From: a virus
Virus record (IMG/VR): IMGVR_UViG_3300030202_003282
Coordinates: 1 to 64,000 of that record
Strand: one strand, 5' to 3'
Length of the DNA stretch: 64,000 bases
Shown here: one piece after another, positions 9,601 through 17,800 of the stretch
Numbering within the stretch: the stretch's first letter is position 1
Layout of the letters: the number at the start of each line of letters is the position of its first letter
The notes under the pieces: generated by a model
Databases searched by the model: none
Told to the model about the DNA's origin: nothing
The model's input: the letters and a program-made list of their open reading frames with translations, nothing else
Program-made: the position numbers and the translations under genes

Positions 9601-10131
9601 AATGTATGGGCTTATTTAGATCAAACCTCATTTAATGTAACTCAATTAAAAGATGATTTAAATAGTCAAATTATACCGCTAGAAGGATGTGGAGATCCTG
9701 TAGGACCAAGTTATTATACTGCAACTCCTTGTGGTGAACCAGCTCCAGTTCAAAATATTCAAACTGCTGGAGAACATGCCGTAGGAGAAGCGTTAAAAAT
9801 AGATGGTGTATGTCATTCAATAACTGGTCCAGCTGAAGAAAATGAAAATATTCAAGAAGTACCATATGAAAATTGTGATACGTGTTTAGCTGATGAAACT
9901 TATTATTATGAAATAGAACAATGTGAAGGTGATCTTACTACTTCTATTCAATCAGCAACTGCATTAGTTGTAGGAGAAGCTGTTGAATTTGAAGATTCTT
10001 GTTGGGAAGTAATAGGTGGTGCAGAAGAAAATGAAAATGTAGCAGTTAATACTTTTGAAAATTGTGACTTATGTATAAAAGCTCTTGAAGAAGCTGCTGA
10101 AGAAGAAGATGAAGCAGAAGATGAAAGTTAA
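6679..10131 (+). CDS. Large modular tail fibre/adhesin (1150 aa)
   Basis: The N-terminal region (about 1-180) contains CVVWQGPDLPCIDLC and repeated cysteine-bounded helical units (KLCDLIDSSC, DYLCTLG, NRICDILTSIAI). It resembles an anchoring domain seen in fibre proteins of Bacteroidota phages. A Gly-rich hinge (GGGGG, about residue 294) leads to beta domains: an FN3-like domain at about 388-484 and a cadherin/Ig-like domain at about 628-724 (YTPNTPNYNGVDTFTIELTD). Residues about 735-1010 may have a vWA-like fold (VYSFIDTNTKSLAEATS), a tentative call. Two tandem copies of a roughly 62-residue cysteine-containing unit and an acidic tail (AEEEDEAEDES) close the protein. The role is probably host recognition; the ligand cannot be read from sequence. 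Confidence 0.65.
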   Translation: MLPVSGNNKPCSPISSNCVVWQGPDLPCIDLCNGDTISDVIAKLAEKLCDLIDSSCLCEPDMSDIKLECLVNVNPNAETVQEIIQAIIDYLCTLGPGDDSKITVQLPACLQYTDEAGNPVTVLPIDQYAFLLANRICDILTSIAIINEQLADHENRIVILENCVLPCDGSGGSSSQIMSVCINAGNLIDADVLLAGLESAFCSIVAALGDVNLIENAYNAQCIFANTDLLSGQGTYGGLTGWQANSTLAQTTQNQWLVICDLYNAIENIQNNCCDSNCDSIIYGFVPSSTGGGGGANSILVNFTSTTIPAGWTDCGSTVTITDSNGQSISQGFNALVEQNNNAGLSITISSLNVATAVQVTVDFCLTDGTDTCQNSSSQTVALGYACPPVTIVPAGAGTSAVATWNNQIGATASYNLTVETTTGTQIWTSGQLTSQPPNVSITIPNLTPATNYVAVLTLTVNGVGQTCPGVTFTTAGNACTVVQTDTVATGAFGVGYVYLGRVCFGDAFDTYYYDSGSNQIIKESIAGPCPGGFPNDIQLPINGASAAVIYSPGTLMAGAQDKFIYPDLDCEGTIYTFPAVGVQGCWIYIGQQVIGTTTYYAYTYWDIAGGNAHNGPGAIVYCCECPLSLLGPQTLRSVNGAATNFTLPFISGAVNPTFTITVPPTHGTLTQPNGVNVPDFIYTPNTPNYNGVDTFTIELTDSSGFCVGNDILQYGIYLLGGTSAGNKRLDTSVYSFIDTNTKSLAEATSIKAGLETWYAEYQASCPNNTGNLYIIPVTDSNWVSAYTKAVWDVNASGILAAGPEWNEIKVLPDSWTGAGPATPPDSAWIIAFSDTQAAIPFHPNTLIEGWGFLNTLQPTPEYKTAYVEAYDLKNNTENSAWATAQNLSGTPAFPDGYNLTYYPTTVGTTGSDAAALLMALGALEARMIPPTQWGWNTAVDLTPWLMQGIGILNPYEGAETGVVGLQIDRLLDLNVWAYLDQTSFNVTQLKDDLNSQIIPLEGCGDPVGPSYYTATPCGEPAPVQNIQTAGEHAVGEALKIDGVCHSITGPAEENENIQEVPYENCDTCLADETYYYEIEQCEGDLTTSIQSATALVVGEAVEFEDSCWEVIGGAEENENVAVNTFENCDLCIKALEEAAEEEDEAEDES
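9712..10083 (+). repeat. Tandem duplicated protein module at the adhesin C-terminus
   Basis: Two adjacent units of about 62 codons (9712-9900 and 9904-10083) align in order: YYTATPC with YYEIEQC, AVGEALKIDGVC with VVGEAVEFEDSC, GPAEENENI with GGAEENENV, and YENCDTC with FENCDLC. The cysteine positions are conserved while the DNA has diverged, so the duplication is old and maintained. Confidence 0.8.
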
Positions 10132-10157
10132 ACATGAATAAATTAAAAAAATAAATT

Positions 10158-10727
10158 ATGGCTTGTGGAAATTGTAATACATGTAATAGTTCTGATCCTT
10201 GCGGATGTCAAGATCATGGCTTAACAACACCTTGTTCATATACTGATTGCATTGATCCTACTACAGAAAGATGTGATGAAGTAACATGTGCAGAATGTGT
10301 ATCATGGTGTGGTCCAACAACTGAAGTAATAAATTCAGAGGGAGAAAATTTTGTAATACAATCAGGTGAAAGACTTGATTCAATATTACAAAGAATGATT
10401 CATGTATTAGCTCAAGGTTTAAATCCATGTACATCAAGTAATTCTTCTTTACATGCAGTTCAAAATGTTTATGTTGGTGCAATTACTACTAACTCTATAA
10501 CTATTGTATGGGGTGGAGAATCAAGTGGTACAACAGGACTTGAAATATTACATGATACAGCAATAACACCTACGGGTTGGATAACTAGTTCTACACCAAC
10601 TGCTCCAGGAGTATTTAATTATACAGTAACAGGATTAGTTCCTGCTACTGAATATAAATTTAGAGTAGATGCTCTAGATGGTGTAGGAAGTTGTGAAAGC
10701 GTTATAGTTTATGCAAAAACATTATAA
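10158..10727 (+). CDS. Small adhesin: cysteine-rich anchor plus FN3 domain (189 aa)
   Basis: The first 52 residues hold 11 cysteines (positions 3, 6, 9, 15, 17, 26, 31, 39, 44, 47, 51), enough for several metal sites or disulfides. Residues about 55-85 look like a short oligomerising helix (GERLDSILQRMIHVLAQGL). Residues about 95-189 are a fibronectin type III domain, with the characteristic YTVTGLVPATEYKFRVDALD near the end. The gene follows the large adhesin and is closed by a strong terminator. FN3 domains on phage virions are commonly displayed and may bind surface glycans, so an accessory fibre or decoration role is likely. Confidence 0.65.
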   Translation: MACGNCNTCNSSDPCGCQDHGLTTPCSYTDCIDPTTERCDEVTCAECVSWCGPTTEVINSEGENFVIQSGERLDSILQRMIHVLAQGLNPCTSSNSSLHAVQNVYVGAITTNSITIVWGGESSGTTGLEILHDTAITPTGWITSSTPTAPGVFNYTVTGLVPATEYKFRVDALDGVGSCESVIVYAKTL

Positions 10728-10770
10728 AAACAACAAGTGATGGTTTGTTGGTTTTCTATCACAAACGTTG

Positions 10771-10805
10771 GGGGAGCTTTAATTATTTAGAGCTCCCTTT
10801 TTTTT
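10771..10805 (+). terminator. Intrinsic terminator after the fibre/adhesin cassette
   Basis: A perfect seven-base repeat, GGGAGCT (10772-10778) with AGCTCCC (10791-10797), plus a G-T pair at the base, is followed by eight T. It lies about 45 bases after the stop codon and just before the next promoter-like box. Confidence 0.88.
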
Positions 10806-10820
10806 GAAAAGATATTAACA

Positions 10821-10847
10821 GGCAATCAACATCTTTTTTGTATATTG
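10821..10847 (+). promoter_or_regulatory. Extended promoter-like element (GGCAATC plus TTTG-TATATT)
   Basis: GGCAATC (10821-10827) is followed nine bases later by TTTGTATATTG. The element at 28137-28164 has the same GGCAATC ten bases before TTTGTATATTA. The ATG follows at 10875. The pairing suggests a two-part promoter or activator site. Confidence 0.55.
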
Positions 10848-10874
10848 CCATACTTTAAATAATACTTAAACCCA

Positions 10875-12080
10875 ATGGATGGATTAAAAAAATTAGTTTT
10901 AGATTCACTAAAACAAAAAAAATCTCCTGAAATTTCTGCTAAAAGATGTGGCATTAGTGTTGAAGAATGGTTGGAAGTTAGAAGGCAAATACGTGAAGAA
11001 GATTCTAGAAAAAGAGAAATAGAAAAATTTGAAGATGATGGAAATTACAGTCAAGCAATAAATCTTGAATCTGGTGAAGCCAGGTTTAATGCTAAAACAG
11101 ATATAGAACCTAAAAGTGCAAATGAAATAATAAAACTTTTAAAAATTGATACTAATGTTTGGAAACTTTCCAGTTATTGGAATAAACAAATGGGGGATCA
11201 TTGGAGAGTTTCTGCATTAGTTTCAAGAAAAAAATTTGATACAGAAACTGTTTTAGAAGATTTATTAAAAACTTGGAAGCCTGAAACTTATAGAATTCCT
11301 AAAGTCAAAATTAATCAAGGTAAAAGACAAAAAGTTTGTGGTGTATTATCTTTACAAGATATACATTTTGGAAAAGAAGGTAATTATACTATAGATAAAG
11401 ATTTTGAAGATACCATAATTAATCTTATTACAAGAGCATCTGCTTCTCATTATATAGAGAATTTATTTTATGTAGTAGGGGGAGATCTTATTAATATGGA
11501 TACATGGAATGGTACAACAACAAGTGGCACTTTTGTGGATAATAGTTGTACCGCCACTCAAGCCTATGTAACAGCATTTAATGCAATTCATTGGTCTATA
11601 AATTATTTAGCTCAGTATTGTGAAAAATTAACAATTGTATATATACCTGGTAATCATGATAGATTATCATCATTTCATCTTGCCCATGCATTATCTAAAA
11701 CTATAAAGAGTAAAAAGATAATATGGGATGTAGAATATGAAGAAAGAAAGGTTCATATGTATGGAGTTAACTTTAATGCATTTGAACATGGAGATGTTAA
11801 TAAAAAAAATACTCCATTAGTTTATGCAACTGAATTTTCAATAGAGTGGGGGAAATGTAAAAATAGAACATTATTTACAGGACATTTTCACAGCAATAAA
11901 AGAGTTGAATATATTACAGCAAATGAAGATACTGGATTTATTCACAAAACATTACCAAGCCTTTCAAGATCAGATTACTGGCATAAACATAATAAATTTG
12001 TTGGCAATAAAAGATCTGGAAAATTAGAACTGCAGGATCCAATAAAAGGAAATATATGTGAATTAACATTTTCACCATGA
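10875..12080 (+). CDS. Calcineurin-like metallophosphoesterase (401 aa)
   Basis: All canonical metal-binding blocks are visible: D162-x-H164 (LQDIHFG), GGD at 202-204, GNHD at 259-262, H305 in FEHGD, and GHFH at 336-339. The core (about 154-401) would bind two divalent metals and hydrolyse phosphodiesters or phosphomonoesters. The first 60 residues look like a small helix-turn-helix-type domain (EISAKRCGISVEEWLEVRRQ). The gene forms its own unit between a terminator/promoter pair and a second terminator. The substrate is unknown: processing of DNA, RNA or a nucleotide, or counter-defence, are all possible. The family call is firm and the role is not. Confidence 0.85.
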   Translation: MDGLKKLVLDSLKQKKSPEISAKRCGISVEEWLEVRRQIREEDSRKREIEKFEDDGNYSQAINLESGEARFNAKTDIEPKSANEIIKLLKIDTNVWKLSSYWNKQMGDHWRVSALVSRKKFDTETVLEDLLKTWKPETYRIPKVKINQGKRQKVCGVLSLQDIHFGKEGNYTIDKDFEDTIINLITRASASHYIENLFYVVGGDLINMDTWNGTTTSGTFVDNSCTATQAYVTAFNAIHWSINYLAQYCEKLTIVYIPGNHDRLSSFHLAHALSKTIKSKKIIWDVEYEERKVHMYGVNFNAFEHGDVNKKNTPLVYATEFSIEWGKCKNRTLFTGHFHSNKRVEYITANEDTGFIHKTLPSLSRSDYWHKHNKFVGNKRSGKLELQDPIKGNICELTFSP

Positions 12081-12089
12081 TAAAACAGT

Positions 12090-12122
12090 AGCACTTTAAC
12101 TTTTATAAGTGCTCTTTTTTTT
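12090..12122 (+). terminator. Intrinsic terminator after the phosphoesterase gene
   Basis: A perfect seven-base stem, AGCACTT (12090-12096) with AAGTGCT (12107-12113), is followed by C and a run of eight T. The T-run merges into a TTTGTAAATTA promoter-like box, so stop and restart signals overlap. Confidence 0.88.
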
Positions 12123-12130
12123 GTAAATTA
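12120..12130 (+). promoter_or_regulatory. Promoter-like box overlapping a terminator T-run
   Basis: TTTGTAAATTA differs from the recurrent TTTGTATATTA by one base and lies 11 bases before the ATG at 12142, implying a very short leader if it is used. Confidence 0.4.
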
Positions 12131-12141
12131 TAAATGTAGCT

Positions 12142-12702
12142 ATGATAAATAATTTTAAAAAACCTAATTTAAATGCCCCTAGATACAGAGAAAAAAGAAA
12201 CGGGCTCTTAAATAAAGAAATAATTGAAGAATTTAAAAGCAAAAAACCAGCTTATGCTAATATAGATAATGAAAAATTAAAAAAAATAATTGTCATGTAT
12301 AATAAAAATCTTTGGAATGGTGTAATAGAACACAGAGACGGTGTGGAATTACCTGATTTTTTAGGTTATTTATTTATTGGTACATGCCCTCCTGCTAAAA
12401 GCATTAATACAAATTATTCATTGTCAAAACAATATGGTAAAGTTTTACAAAATAAAAATTGGGAAACAGACGGCAATATAGGTAAAATATTTTATACTAA
12501 TTATAGCACAAGATATAGATTTAAAAATAGAGAGTTATGGAAGTTTACAGCAGTTAGAGATTTTAAAAGAGCCGTAGCTTCTAAATATCCAAAGAGTTGG
12601 ACAAAGTATATTGTGATGAAGAATAAATATAGAATAGCCGATCTATATAAAAATAATAAATCCAATAAGGATAAAGTAATTGATTATGACAACAATAAGT
12701 GA
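12142..12702 (+). CDS. Uncharacterised basic protein (186 aa)
   Basis: Lys/Asn-rich and basic, without membrane segments. The centre has a conserved-looking stretch (WNGVIEHRDGVELPDFLGYL, then FIGTCPP), followed by aromatic-rich phrases (KIFYTNYSTRYRFKNRELW). This reads like a compact single-domain protein found beside neck genes, but I cannot assign a family or function. It opens a cluster with two putative ring proteins and three very small basic proteins. The last 17 bases overlap the following gene. Confidence 0.5.
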   Translation: MINNFKKPNLNAPRYREKRNGLLNKEIIEEFKSKKPAYANIDNEKLKKIIVMYNKNLWNGVIEHRDGVELPDFLGYLFIGTCPPAKSINTNYSLSKQYGKVLQNKNWETDGNIGKIFYTNYSTRYRFKNRELWKFTAVRDFKRAVASKYPKSWTKYIVMKNKYRIADLYKNNKSNKDKVIDYDNNK

Positions 12703-13357
12703 AGTAATATCAAGAATTAGAGGTCAGTTAAAAGCTGAGTACCAGGATTCTTTTGTAACAGATAGGTATATATACAGTCTGATAACTAAGTATGCCCAAT
12801 TCTTAATGAGAAGACAAGACAGCACTAATAAACTAATGAAGTTTAATTCAGTTTGGAAAACACTACCTTTTGTTGAATTAATAGAAGTAGATAAAATTGA
12901 AGCTGAATGTACAGGAATACAATCTGGATGTACTATAAAACGCACTAAAGATAAATTACCTGACATGATAGAAGGTTATTGGGGCCCATTAATTAGAACA
13001 GTAAGTTCTATTGATGGTTCTATTGAATTACAACCAACGCAACCAGGAACGTACACCTCTATGACTAAAACCACATCTTTTAAATATAACACTAAACAAT
13101 ATTTTTGGTTTTTAAACAACTACCTGTATTTTCCAGATTTACTTTGGGACGCTGTTAAATTAGAAGGAATTTTTGATGATGATATATCAGGATGGTTATG
13201 TGGAGAAAAAGAAAAGTGTGTTCCTAGATATGAACAAGCAATTAATATACCTGAAGCTTTATTTGCTGAAATTGAACAACAAGTATTACAAGTAATGATG
13301 AACACTCTTCAAATACCTGCTGAAGATTCAGATAACAAACAAAATGTTAATAGATAA
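12686..13357 (+). CDS. Putative neck ring/adaptor protein (223 aa)
   Basis: I chose the ATG at 12686; a TTG two codons upstream is possible but less likely. The N-terminus (TTISEVISRIRGQLKAEYQD) is followed by FVTDRYIYSLITKYAQFLMR, two helices typical of phage head-tail ring proteins. A beta-rich middle and a long C-terminal helix (LFAEIEQQVLQVMMNTLQIP) end in a polar tail. It overlaps the preceding gene by 17 bases, suggesting translational coupling. It is a candidate for one of the stacked neck rings together with 2294-2995 and 13934-14830. Confidence 0.6.
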   Translation: MTTISEVISRIRGQLKAEYQDSFVTDRYIYSLITKYAQFLMRRQDSTNKLMKFNSVWKTLPFVELIEVDKIEAECTGIQSGCTIKRTKDKLPDMIEGYWGPLIRTVSSIDGSIELQPTQPGTYTSMTKTTSFKYNTKQYFWFLNNYLYFPDLLWDAVKLEGIFDDDISGWLCGEKEKCVPRYEQAINIPEALFAEIEQQVLQVMMNTLQIPAEDSDNKQNVNR

Positions 13358-13360
13358 ATT

Positions 13361-13498
13361 ATGGCGGGTAAAAAAAATACATGTTGGAAAGGCTATGTAG
13401 CTAAAGGCAAAAAAAAATCACCTAGTGGTAAAAAAACTAAAAGTGGTAAAATAAAAATGGTTAATAATTGTGTACCTAAAAGAAAAAAGAAAAAATAA
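13361..13498 (+). CDS. Very small lysine-rich protein (45 aa)
   Basis: Forty-five codons starting three bases after the preceding stop. About 19 residues are lysine, with one Arg, and two cysteines (C8, C37) flank the chain: NTCWKGYVAKGKKKSPSGKK and VNNCVPKRKKKK. The charge suggests nucleic-acid binding or DNA condensation in the head. The close spacing to its neighbours and a similar composition in the next two genes support it being real. Confidence 0.6.
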   Translation: MAGKKNTCWKGYVAKGKKKSPSGKKTKSGKIKMVNNCVPKRKKKK

Positions 13499-13500
13499 TT

Positions 13501-13656
13501 ATGGCAACTAAAAAAGTAAAAGCTCCTGCAGGTTTTCATTGGATGAAAAAAGGAACGGGTTCTCCTAAATTAATGAAACATACAGGTAAATTTGTACCAC
13601 ATAAAGGTGCAAGTTTATATGCAAATTTTAATGTTCAAAAAGTTCATAAGAAATAA
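13501..13656 (+). CDS. Very small basic protein (51 aa)
   Basis: Fifty-one codons, two bases after the previous stop, ending in TAATG that overlaps the next start. The sequence is Lys/His-rich with aromatic residues (APAGFHWMKKGTGSPKLMKH, then KFVPHKGASLYANF). It may be a single folded unit; the pattern 'PxGxHWMxxGxxxxLM' looks like a motif shared with small phage proteins, but no family is assigned. It is probably a nucleic-acid-associated or minor virion component. Confidence 0.6.
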   Translation: MATKKVKAPAGFHWMKKGTGSPKLMKHTGKFVPHKGASLYANFNVQKVHKK

Positions 13657-13922
13657 TGGCTAAAAAGAAAGATAGTAGATTAACTAAAGCAGGAGTATCA
13701 GGTTATAATAAACCTAAGCGTACTCCTAGTCATAAAACTAAATCACATGTTGTTGTGGCTAAAGTTGGTGATAAAGTTAAAACTATACGTTTTGGTCAAC
13801 AAGGTGTAACTGGTGATAGAAAGAAAACAAAGAGGTCAGATGCATTTAAAGCTAGACATGGTAAAAACATAGCTAAAGGAAAAATGTCAGCTGCATATTG
13901 GGCTAATAAAGTTAAATGGTAA
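13656..13922 (+). CDS. Small basic phage protein, DUF6321-like (88 aa)
   Basis: It shares one base with the preceding stop (TAATG), implying translational coupling. It is strongly basic, with ordered phrases GVSGYNKPKRTPSHKTKSHV, VKTIRFGQQGVTGD, FKARHGKNIAKGKMSAAYWA and a terminal NKVKW. This pattern is common in small proteins of aquatic phages, which I believe are grouped as DUF6321; the name is from memory. The function is unknown. Its charge and its place in the virion block suggest DNA or RNA contact, for example a head cargo or connector protein. Confidence 0.65.
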   Translation: MAKKKDSRLTKAGVSGYNKPKRTPSHKTKSHVVVAKVGDKVKTIRFGQQGVTGDRKKTKRSDAFKARHGKNIAKGKMSAAYWANKVKW

Positions 13923-13933
13923 ATTAAAATAAA

Positions 13934-14830
13934 ATGAGTGTATCACATAAATATAGAACTTTTGATCAATTACTAGAAGACGTATCTATTGATTTTAATA
14001 CATATGCTTTAGAAGGAATGATTGATCCGCAACAATTAATTAAAGTTGCTACCAGAATAAATTATGATTTAGGATTAAAAATTCATAGAACTAAACAAAC
14101 TGTTTTAAATGTTGAACATAATAAAGTTAAATTACCTGCAGATTTTGCATATATGAATTATGCATTTATTTGTGGTGATTATACTATTTCACAAAAAATG
14201 CCATCTGGCACACATGTAGATACAACTAATCCTGTACCTTATGTTCCAGATCCAGGTTATACTGGACCATGTGAAGATCCAACATGCAATGATGTATGTG
14301 TTGTTCAACCTTGTGATGATCCAAATACAGCTTATCAAGTAATTCATAAAATAGGTTCATCTGAATATAGAACTTATACTATGTTTAGAAAATTAAGAAT
14401 TCAAGATGTTAATTCTGTTCAATGTGAATGTCCTAATATTACAGAACAAGCTGCAGATATTGCTGAAATAAGAGATGGTTGGTTAATAACTAATTTTAAA
14501 TCAGGTAAAATATACATTAGCTATCAAGGAGCAATGGAAGATGCAAATGGTAATTTACTTGTATTAGATCATCCATATTGTAATGAGTATTATGAATATG
14601 GATTAAAGCAAAGAATTTTAGAAAATATGATTTTTGCAGGAGAGCCTGTACAAAATCAATTAGCAATGATAGAAAATAGATATAGAGCATCAAGAAATAA
14701 TGCTTTAAGTTTTGTTAATACTCCAGATTTTAAAGAATTACAACGTGTATGGTGGATGAATAGAAATGCAATGTATCATAAATATTATGACATGTTTTCT
14801 AGCTCTCCTGTTTTAAGACCAACAAGATAA
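13934..14830 (+). CDS. Putative neck ring/adaptor protein (298 aa)
   Basis: N-terminal helices (YRTFDQLLEDVSIDFNTYAL, then DPQQLIKVATRINYDLGL) lead to LPADFAYMNYAFICGDYT, a phrase typical of phage adaptor proteins. A cysteine-containing beta insert follows (CEDPTCNDVCVVQPC). The C-terminal part is helical, with YYEYGLKQRILENMIF and a basic tail ending near SSSPVLRPTR. It lies directly before the 2310-aa tail gene. In podophage-like particles the last ring contacts the tail hub, which fits this order. Confidence 0.6.
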   Translation: MSVSHKYRTFDQLLEDVSIDFNTYALEGMIDPQQLIKVATRINYDLGLKIHRTKQTVLNVEHNKVKLPADFAYMNYAFICGDYTISQKMPSGTHVDTTNPVPYVPDPGYTGPCEDPTCNDVCVVQPCDDPNTAYQVIHKIGSSEYRTYTMFRKLRIQDVNSVQCECPNITEQAADIAEIRDGWLITNFKSGKIYISYQGAMEDANGNLLVLDHPYCNEYYEYGLKQRILENMIFAGEPVQNQLAMIENRYRASRNNALSFVNTPDFKELQRVWWMNRNAMYHKYYDMFSSSPVLRPTR

Positions 14831-14840
14831 TATATTACTT

Positions 14841-17800
14841 ATGGCAAAGCGTAGGAAACAAAAAGAACAGCCACCGTTTGAATCTAATAAACCCAAACTT
14901 GGAAATACATCCTCAATAGAAAGCAATAGCTTTGTAAAAGGGATGGTAAAAGATCCTTTTCCTAGTTTTGAAGATAAACAAAATTGGACTCATGCAAGAA
15001 ATGCTGCAAATAACTCTATTGATGGTGACTTAGGTGTAATAGGAAATGAACCCTCTAACTTGCATTGTGTAAATGTTACTTATACAGTAATAGGAGCTAT
15101 ACATTTATATCAAGATAAATGGGCAATATTTTCTACAGATGATGATAATTCTGAAATAGGTTTATTTGATGATAGTGAATGTACATATGAAGTTCTTGTT
15201 AATGATGAATGTTTAAATTTTAATAGACTGCATTTAATTAAAGGAGCAGCCAAAGAAAATTATGATTGCACATGGCAATTATATTGGGATGATGGAAACA
15301 ATCCATCACGTTCTATGAATATTAATGATATTCCTTGGAAGCAAATTGTAACTTCACCTATTGGTGCTGATTGTGTTATATATGAAGATACAACAGATTT
15401 AAATTGTGAAAAAATTAGATTAGCTCCATTGGTAGATACACCTTGTATAAAAATATCAAAAGGAGAAGATGGAGGTCAATTAAGAAACGGTTCATATCAA
15501 GTCTTTATTGCATATACAGAAAATGAACAAAAAACAACCGATTATATAGGTGTATCTAATATTCAAAGTTTATGGGATCATATGGATACTGCTTGTTCAT
15601 TAAATATTGAAATAAGCAACTTAGATAAAGATTTTGAATATTATGAAGTAGTTTTATTATCTATATATGCTCAGCAAACTCAAGCTAAGAAAATTGGTTT
15701 ATATAGTACTGAAACAACTAAAATAAATATTGATTATGTTGATCAAGCATTAGCTAATGTTTCATTAAAATTATTACCATTACAAAACCCAGCATATGAA
15801 AGATCAGATGATATGTTTGTGGTTAATGATTATTTAATAAGAAAAGGTCCTAGAGAACAGTTTGATTTTAACTACCAACCTTTAGCAAATCAAATTACTG
15901 CACATTGGGTATCTGCTGCATATGACGCAGATTATTATTATAAAGGTGGTAGCAAACCTACTTTTTTAAGAGATGAACAATATGCATTTTTTATTAGATT
16001 TATTTATAATACTGGAGAAAGATCAGCATCATACCATATACCAGGAAGACCTCCTAGAAATGCAACTACTTTTCCGCAAGGTGTAGATCAATATAATAAT
16101 GTAATAGATGAAATTGGAATAGGCACAGGTCCAAATCAATTATCATCTACAGAAAGAAATTTTGAAATATTTAATACAGCAGTAGAAACATCAAGTGGTT
16201 TATTAGGTCCAACAGATGATGGTGGTATGATAATTGCCAAAGGAGATATGGCATATTGGGAATCTACTGAAAAATATCCTTCAACAAGACCTGATATATG
16301 GGATGATTTATGTGGAAAGCACATTAGACATCATAAATTTCCTACTGAAGAAACAAGTAACCTTGTACATTTATCTAGTCCTGGTAATACAAAAATAAGA
16401 TTATTAGGTGTAGAATTTAAAAATGTAGCAAGACCTTTATTTAATGATGGTACAGTTATACCAAACATTGTTGGTTTTGAATTTTTAAGAGGCACAAGAG
16501 AAGGAAATAAATCTATATTAGGAAAAGGTATTTTCAGAAATATGAGAAAATATGTAATTCCTGAAGGAGCTAACAATGCTAATACAGGAATGGAAGGATT
16601 ATATCCTAATTATCCATATAATGATTTAAGATCTGATCCATACTTTATACAACCAAACGCTAACTTTGATAATCAATCTAAAGGTAAAGATCATTATGGT
16701 AATACATTCAGTTCATTTCCTGCATTAGATGGATATAAACAAAATGTATTTACTTTTCATTCACCTGAATTAAGTTTTAGAAATCCTTTTTTAAATGCTT
16801 ATGAAACAAGAATGTATGGTTCAGTGGGTGGTAAATCTACAGGTCATTGGGTAAAATCTGAGAAACATCCACAACATAAGCTATTAAGGAATTCAGGTAT
16901 TCTTGTTTCAGCTATATTTGGTATAGGTTATGGTCTTGAAAAAATGAGAGGCCGTAAGAAAAAAGTTTATGATCCAGTAAAAGCTCTTGATATAGGTTTG
17001 AATGGAACTTTTGCTGCTGGTACTGGATATGTTATTGCCCCTCTTACGCCAGGTGGTAGTCAGGTAGCTTCAGGTCTAACAGGAATAGCACAATCAGCAG
17101 CAGATATAGCATTAAGCGCATTTGTAGATGGTCTTATAGATACAATAGCATTTCCATTAGATATAGTTAGTGGTGGTGCTGCTACTTATTTTACAATGGA
17201 AGCTGCGCAAGGAGCATCTGATGTAATTTTAGGTGCTATGCCAGGAACAACGGGAGGTGGTAGTCATTTTGAAATAGGAGGTTCTGAATTAAAAGAAGTG
17301 CCGCCATTGTTTTATGCTATAAGTTCAGTAATGCAATTTTTGCAACAATCATCTATTGGAGCACAAAAAATAATTGATTTTATATATGAATTAATTAGTG
17401 TACAAGATTATGCTTTAAAATATAATTCACATGGATTTTATAGACAGTATTTTGAAGGACAATCAGGAAGTTTGTTTAGAACAAAAAATACTGCCTCTAA
17501 TTATATAAATAACACATTTACATCATTTGCAGAAGGAAAATATAAAATTAATAATTTACAAAGACCTAAAACTGTAGCAATTGAAACATTAAAAAATATT
17601 CCAGATCCAATTCAAAATGATTATTCAAGAATTGTATTGGGTCAATATGGTTGGGATAATGGATTATTAAAACCCGGTAAAGATAGACTAACTAATATAT
17701 CTGCACACTATGGAGCAATAAAATTTAATCAAGATAATCAATATGGTCAATTAGAAGGTGTTAGGCAAATTCAAATGAGAGGATGTGTTGAATTATTTCC

